NCBI RefSeq assembly: GCF_004168035.1
Contig: NZ_SDPU01000020.1
Location: 486,999 to 550,998 of the forward strand
From: Nocardioides iriomotensis
Lineage (GTDB): Bacteria > Actinomycetota > Actinomycetes > Propionibacteriales > Nocardioidaceae
Direction: 5' to 3'
Length of the DNA: 64,000 nucleotides
Shown here: in pieces, positions 60,051-64,000 of the stretch
Layout of the letters: every line of letters begins with the position of its first letter
Position numbering within the stretch: the stretch's first letter is position 1
Program-made: the position numbers and the translations under genes
The notes under the pieces: model-generated
Told to the model about the DNA's origin: nothing
What the model saw: the letters and a program-made list of their open reading frames with translations, nothing else
Databases searched by the model: none

Positions 60051-63000
60051 ATGCTCGACAGCGACACCCCGGCCGAGAACCCGGCCACCCCCGACAGCAC
60101 TGACACCACCCAGGCTCCGGCCCCGGCGAGCGACACGCCGACCGAGGCCGCCCCCGCCGCCACGACGGCGGCGAAGAAGGCCGCCAAGAAGGCGCCCGCG
60201 AAGAAGACCGCCGCCAAGAAGACCGCGGCGAAGCGGACCACCAAGAAGGCGACCGCCCCCGCCGACGCCGCGCCGGACGCCGACCAGCCGACGCTCCCGG
60301 TCGAGGGTCCGAGCGAGGCCGCCGCGGACGCGTCTGCGCCGGCCGCGAAGAAGACCGCCAAGAAGGCCGCGGCCAAGAAGACGACCGCGAAGAAGACCGC
60401 CGCCAAGAAGACCCCGGCGAAGCGGACCACCAAGAAGGCCGCCGCACCCGACGCCCCCACCGACAGCGACGCCACCGCGGCGGACGCTGCTGAGCCGGCC
60501 GAGCAGACCGAGCAGCCAGCGGACGCGGCGCCAACGGCAGCGCCGCTGTTCCAGGCTCCCGACGTGAGCCAGGCCAAGCCGGCCCGCAAGCGCACCACCA
60601 AGAAGGCCGCGGCCGCCAAGACCGCCCCGGCCGCGGAGGCTCCCGCGGACGACTCCGCGGCGCAGGCCGACGCTCTCGCCGACGACCAGAAGGCCGACGA
60701 GGCCGAGCGGACCGACGAGTCCGACCAGTCCGAGCAGTCCGAGCAGGGGGAGGGCGCTTCCACCCGGCGGCGCCGTCGCCGGGGCGGACGCCGTCGTCGC
60801 AAGAGCAACGGCGACCAGTCCTCCGACAACGGGTCCGACGACGACTCCGACGCCGACGACTCCGCCGAGGGCAACAAGACCGACAAGGCCGACAAGGGCG
60901 ACAAGGCCGACGACAAGGGCGGCACCAGCGACCAGGGCGGCGACGACCAGTCCGGCGAGGGCGGCACGTCGTCGTCCAGCCGCCGCCGGCGGCGCCGCCG
61001 CCGGGCCGGCGACGAGGGCGACTCCACCGCCTCCGACGACCCGGAGAACACCGTCACCCGGGTCCGCAAGGCCCGCAGCCCCGAGGACGAGATCACCGCG
61101 CTGAGCGGCTCGACCCGCCTCGAGGCCAAGAAGCAGCGCCGCCGTGAGGGCCGCGAGGCCGGCCGCCGCCGCGCCCCGATCGTGAGCGAGGCGGAGTTCC
61201 TCGCCCGCCGCGAGTCCGTCGACCGGGTCATGGTGATCCGGCAGCGGGAGGACCTCACCCAGATCGCGGTGCTCGAGGACAAGGTCCTGGTGGAGCACTA
61301 CGTCGCGCGCGAGTCGCAGACGTCGCTGATCGGCAACGTGTACCTCGGCAAGGTGCAGAACGTGCTGCCCTCCATGGAGGCGGCGTTCATCGACATCGGC
61401 AAGGGCCGCAACGCGGTGCTGTACGCCGGCGAGGTCAACTGGGACGCGCTCGGCGCCGGCAACGGCCCCCGCAAGATCGAGCAGGTCCTCAAGTCCGGCC
61501 AGAACGTCCTGGTGCAGGTCACCAAGGACCCGGTCGGCCACAAGGGCGCCCGGCTCACCAGCCAGGTCAGCCTGCCCGGCCGTTTCCTCGTCTACGTGCC
61601 CGACGGCACCACCAGCGGCATCTCCCGCAAGCTGCCCGACACCGAGCGCAACCGGCTCAAGACGCTCCTGAAGGAGATCGTCCCCGACACCGCCGGAGTC
61701 ATCGTGCGCACGGCCGCCGAGGGCGCCAGCGAGGAGGAGCTGACCCGCGACGTCGAGCGGCTCACCGCTCGCTGGGACGACATCTCGGCCAAGGTGGCCG
61801 AGGGCGGCGAGAAGGGCGGCTCCGCGCAGCTGCTGTACGGCGAGCCCGACCTGACCCTCAAGGTCGTCCGGGACCTGTTCACCGAGGACTTCGGCAAGCT
61901 CGTCGTCTCCGGAGACGACGCGTGGGACATGGTCGAGAGCTACGTCGAGCACGTCGCGCCCGACCTGGCCGACCGGCTCGAGAAGTACGACGGCGACGAC
62001 GCGTTCTCGGCGTACCGCATCGACGAGCAGATCGCGAAGGCCCTCGACCGGAAGGTCTGGCTGCCCTCCGGCGGCTCGCTGATCATCGACCGCACCGAGG
62101 CGATGACGGTCGTCGACGTCAACACCGGCAAGTTCACCGGCTCCGGCGGCAACCTCGAGGAGACGGTCACCAAGAACAACCTCGAGGCCGCCGAGGAGAT
62201 CGTCCGCCAGCTCCGGCTGCGCGACATCGGCGGGATCATCGTCGTCGACTTCATCGACATGGTCCTCGAGAGCAACCGCGACCTCGTGCTGCGCCGGATG
62301 GTGGAGTGCCTGGGCCGCGACCGCACCCGCCACCAGGTCGCCGAGGTCACCTCGCTCGGCCTGGTGCAGATGACCCGCAAGCGGATCGGGACCGGCCTGC
62401 TGGAGGCGTTCAGCGAGAGCTGCGAGCACTGCCAGGGCCGCGGCCTGATCGTGCACCACGAGCCGGTCGAGCCGAGGAAGAAGGCCGACGACGACAGCAG
62501 CGGCGGTGGTACGGCGCGCCGCAGCCGGCGCTCGCGGCGGGGCAAGGGCGACGGCGACGGTGCCGCGCAGCAGGGCCAGGACTCCGGCAGTCAGAGCAAC
62601 GGCTCGGGCGGCCAGGGCGGCAACGGGTCGAGCGGCAACGGCAAGCACGGCCCGTCTCCCGCGGAGTTCGCGGCGATGGCGGGCAAGCAGGGCGGCGAGA
62701 AGCCTGTCGGCGAGGCACCCGAGACGCCCACCGACGACGCGCCCCCGACGCCCGAGACCCCGGACCAGGCGCCGGCCCCCGAGCAGCCCGAGCAGCCCGA
62801 GCAGCCGCAGCAGCCCGTTGAGGCAGAGCAGCCCGCACCGGCCGCCGCGGAACCGGAGCCGCAGCCCGAGCCCGAGCCCGAGCAGCCCCCGGCCCCGCCG
62901 GCGGCGCCCACGGTCGTGACGTCGTCGCGGCGCCGGGTCGCCCGCCGCCCCGCCGGTCCGCCCAGCACGACCGCGCCGGCGACGGCCGTGGCCGACGCCG

Positions 63001-63128
63001 GCCCGGCCGCCCAGGACGGTGCCGGCACCCCGGGCGCCGACGCGGAGACCGAGCCAGGGGAGGTCGGCCACCCCGAGCCGGCCGCCGCGCACGTGCCGGT
63101 GAAGAAGAAGGGCAGCCGCAAGCGCTGA
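60051..63128 (+). CDS. rne: Ribonuclease E/G
   Basis: A 1025-residue Rne/Rng endoribonuclease. The first 380 residues are disordered: Lys/Ala repeats (AAKKAAKKAPAKKTAAKK) in two blocks, acidic stretches and Arg-rich patches (RRRRRGGRRRR). The S1 domain starts near residue 420 (IGNVYLGKVQNVLPSMEAAF), the DNase I-like catalytic domain carries Asp689 (VDVNTGKFTG) and Asp733 (VVDFIDM), and the Zn-link cysteines are Cys791 and Cys794 (CEHC). A Pro/Glu-rich tail of about 220 residues ends in KKKGSRKR. ATG with GAGGAGAG upstream. Precedes rplU-rpmA, the conserved order. Confidence 0.97.
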   Translation: MLDSDTPAENPATPDSTDTTQAPAPASDTPTEAAPAATTAAKKAAKKAPAKKTAAKKTAAKRTTKKATAPADAAPDADQPTLPVEGPSEAAADASAPAAKKTAKKAAAKKTTAKKTAAKKTPAKRTTKKAAAPDAPTDSDATAADAAEPAEQTEQPADAAPTAAPLFQAPDVSQAKPARKRTTKKAAAAKTAPAAEAPADDSAAQADALADDQKADEAERTDESDQSEQSEQGEGASTRRRRRRGGRRRRKSNGDQSSDNGSDDDSDADDSAEGNKTDKADKGDKADDKGGTSDQGGDDQSGEGGTSSSSRRRRRRRRAGDEGDSTASDDPENTVTRVRKARSPEDEITALSGSTRLEAKKQRRREGREAGRRRAPIVSEAEFLARRESVDRVMVIRQREDLTQIAVLEDKVLVEHYVARESQTSLIGNVYLGKVQNVLPSMEAAFIDIGKGRNAVLYAGEVNWDALGAGNGPRKIEQVLKSGQNVLVQVTKDPVGHKGARLTSQVSLPGRFLVYVPDGTTSGISRKLPDTERNRLKTLLKEIVPDTAGVIVRTAAEGASEEELTRDVERLTARWDDISAKVAEGGEKGGSAQLLYGEPDLTLKVVRDLFTEDFGKLVVSGDDAWDMVESYVEHVAPDLADRLEKYDGDDAFSAYRIDEQIAKALDRKVWLPSGGSLIIDRTEAMTVVDVNTGKFTGSGGNLEETVTKNNLEAAEEIVRQLRLRDIGGIIVVDFIDMVLESNRDLVLRRMVECLGRDRTRHQVAEVTSLGLVQMTRKRIGTGLLEAFSESCEHCQGRGLIVHHEPVEPRKKADDDSSGGGTARRSRRSRRGKGDGDGAAQQGQDSGSQSNGSGGQGGNGSSGNGKHGPSPAEFAAMAGKQGGEKPVGEAPETPTDDAPPTPETPDQAPAPEQPEQPEQPQQPVEAEQPAPAAAEPEPQPEPEPEQPPAPPAAPTVVTSSRRRVARRPAGPPSTTAPATAVADAGPAAQDGAGTPGADAETEPGEVGHPEPAAAHVPVKKKGSRKR

Positions 63129-63167
63129 GCCCGCGGCCGACCCGGGTCTCGACGCCACCGGCTCGTT

Positions 63168-63196
63168 TTGACCGGGCCGGTGGCCGTCCGTAAACT
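63168..63196 (+). promoter_or_regulatory. Sigma-A promoter of rplU-rpmA
   Basis: TTGACC (63168-63173), exactly 17 bp, and TAAACT (63191-63196); both hexamers are one or two bases from consensus, and the context is AT-rich compared with the surroundings. Predicted start of RNA about 63203, giving a leader of about 107 nt before rplU. Confidence 0.75.
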
Positions 63197-63309
63197 AGAT
63201 CCTCGGCGCTTACTGCGTCCTCTTGCGTGCGCCCGGCCCCGCCGGCAGCTGCCTGGCAGGCGAGTACGCAGCCAAGTCTTGTAGTCCGACGAATGAGAGT
63301 GAGTCCGCG

Positions 63310-63618
63310 GTGTACGCGATCGTGCGCAGTGGCGGCCAGCAGCAGAAGGTTGCTGTCGGTGACGTCATCGAGATCGACAAGGTTCCGACCGAGGTCGGTG
63401 ACTCGGTGACCCTGCCCGTGGTCATGCTCGTCGACGGCGAGAAGGTCACCTCCGGCGCCGACGCGCTCGCCAAGGCGTCCGTCACCGCCGAGGTCCTCGG
63501 TGCCACGAAGGGCCCGAAGATCACGATCCTCAAGTACAAGAACAAGACCGGCTACCGCAAGCGCCAGGGCCACCGCCAGAAGTACACCCAGGTCAAGGTC
63601 ACCGAGATCAACGCCTGA
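63310..63618 (+). CDS. rplU: 50S ribosomal protein L21
   Basis: A 102-residue L21 protein: [20 protein letters not shown] at the start, [20 protein letters not shown], and the C-terminal [19 protein letters not shown] signature. GTG at 63310 was chosen over longer in-frame starts, which lie in the mRNA leader. Binds 23S rRNA beside L20. Confidence 0.97.
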   Translation: MYAIVRSGGQQQKVAVGDVIEIDKVPTEVGDSVTLPVVMLVDGEKVTSGADALAKASVTAEVLGATKGPKITILKYKNKTGYRKRQGHRQKYTQVKVTEINA

Positions 63619-63676
63619 GGCGTTGGGCTCCCACGGCTTTCCCCACTCGTCACACACCGTCTGAAGGACTGAACTC

Positions 63677-63934
63677 ATGGCACACAAGAAGGGCGCGGCC
63701 TCGACCAAGAACGGTCGCGACTCCAACGCGCAGCGTCTCGGTGTGAAGCGCTACGGCGGCCAGCTCGTCAACGCCGGCGAGATCATCGTCCGCCAGCGCG
63801 GCACCCACTTCCACCCGGGCACCGGCGTCGGCCGGGGCGGCGACGACACCCTGTTCGCGCTGGTCGGCGGCAACGTCGAGTTCGGCACGAAGCGCGGCCG
63901 TCGCGTCATCAACATCATCCCGACCGCGGAGTGA
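63677..63934 (+). CDS. rpmA: 50S ribosomal protein L27
   Basis: An 85-residue L27: [20 protein letters not shown] with the N-terminal tail reaching the peptidyl-transferase centre, then [20 protein letters not shown] and [17 protein letters not shown]. There is no cleavable extension before AHKKG of the kind processed in some Firmicutes. 58 bp after rplU in one operon. Confidence 0.98.
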   Translation: MAHKKGAASTKNGRDSNAQRLGVKRYGGQLVNAGEIIVRQRGTHFHPGTGVGRGGDDTLFALVGGNVEFGTKRGRRVINIIPTAE

Positions 63935-63972
63935 GCTCGGCTTCCTAGAGACTCCGCAAGTCTTCCTCGAGG

Positions 63973-64000
63973 GGCGCCCTGCTGACGTCAGCAGGGCGCC
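63973..64000. terminator. Hairpin after rpmA (at window edge)
   Basis: 28-bp perfect palindrome, arms GGCGCCCTGCTGAC and GTCAGCAGGGCGCC, reaching the right edge, so its full length is not seen. Likely the terminator of rplU-rpmA or an attenuator before the next gene. Confidence 0.7.

Noticed and set aside
60012-63158. Open frame of over 1000 codons antisense to rne
   Set aside because: It is the shadow of GC3-rich codons of rne; it has no recognisable domain and Leu/Gly/Val-rich low complexity.

Overview
This 64 kb window is chromosomal DNA from a high-GC actinobacterium, most likely a member of the Nocardioidaceae (Nocardioides-like). The grounds are the GC-rich third positions, many GTG starts, the order tig-clpP1-clpP2-clpX-valS-folC-DUF4233-ndk-mreBCD-pbp2-rodA-(radical SAM pair)-rne-rplU-rpmA that is conserved in actinobacteria, mycothiol-type proteins, a DGPF/ECF42 sigma pair, and secreted actinobacterial-type proteases. 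The family-level placement is inference; no 16S gene is present.

Layout. 1-3.7 kb: a fatty-acid or aromatic-CoA degradation block (acyl-CoA dehydrogenase running off the left edge, MarR regulator, thiolase on the minus strand, with two coupled hot-dog thioesterases divergent). 3.7-9.3 kb: truncated haemoglobin, OsmC-like peroxidase, MscS channel, a small membrane protein with a DUF5130 protein, and aminopeptidase N. 9.3-17.7 kb: DsbA-like mycothiol-type reductase, DinB-like protein, metG, an esterase, the ECF42 sigma/DGPF pair, rpiB, a Nei-type glycosylase and a membrane PP2C. 17.7-28 kb: tRNA-Gly(TCC), tRNA-Pro(TGG), tig, Nudix, lipase-like hydrolase, SRPBCC protein, secreted M6 protease, second Nudix, clpP1-clpP2-clpX. 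28-33.2 kb: an accessory stretch between clpX and valS (M3 peptidase, AbiEi/DUF559-type protein, secreted DUF6351 protein) studded with four copies of a 58-bp nested inverted repeat. 33.2-47.6 kb: valS, folC, DUF4233, ndk, a B12-binding/PP2C/STAS signalling group, a PNPOx-like protein and the rod-shape operon mreB-mreC-mreD-pbp2-rodA. 47.6-59 kb: accessory genes (S1 and S8 secreted proteases, DinB-like protein, radical SAM TIGR03960, GNAT, a second DUF559 protein with its own long inverted repeat, two secreted phospholipase-D-like paralogues, an MFS transporter). 59-64 kb: TIGR03936, Rne/Rng, rplU and rpmA behind a clear sigma-A promoter.

The most unusual structure is the association between two orphan AbiEi/DUF559 (Vsr-like nuclease fold) genes and long perfect inverted repeats at their 3' ends. 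Next to the first gene the repeat is a family of four 58-bp copies (14-bp arms, 30-nt centre), two of them lying inside its coding sequence; next to the second it is an unrelated sequence of the same design (18-bp arms, 19-nt centre). Both genes lie in segments that interrupt otherwise conserved gene order. Other candidates are a 19-bp palindromic motif shared by the upstream regions of three secreted protease genes, a ClgR-type box before clpP1, and a STAS/PP2C/B12-sensor cluster that may be a light- or cobalamin-responsive partner-switching module. No CRISPR array, prophage, transposase or rRNA operon was seen.
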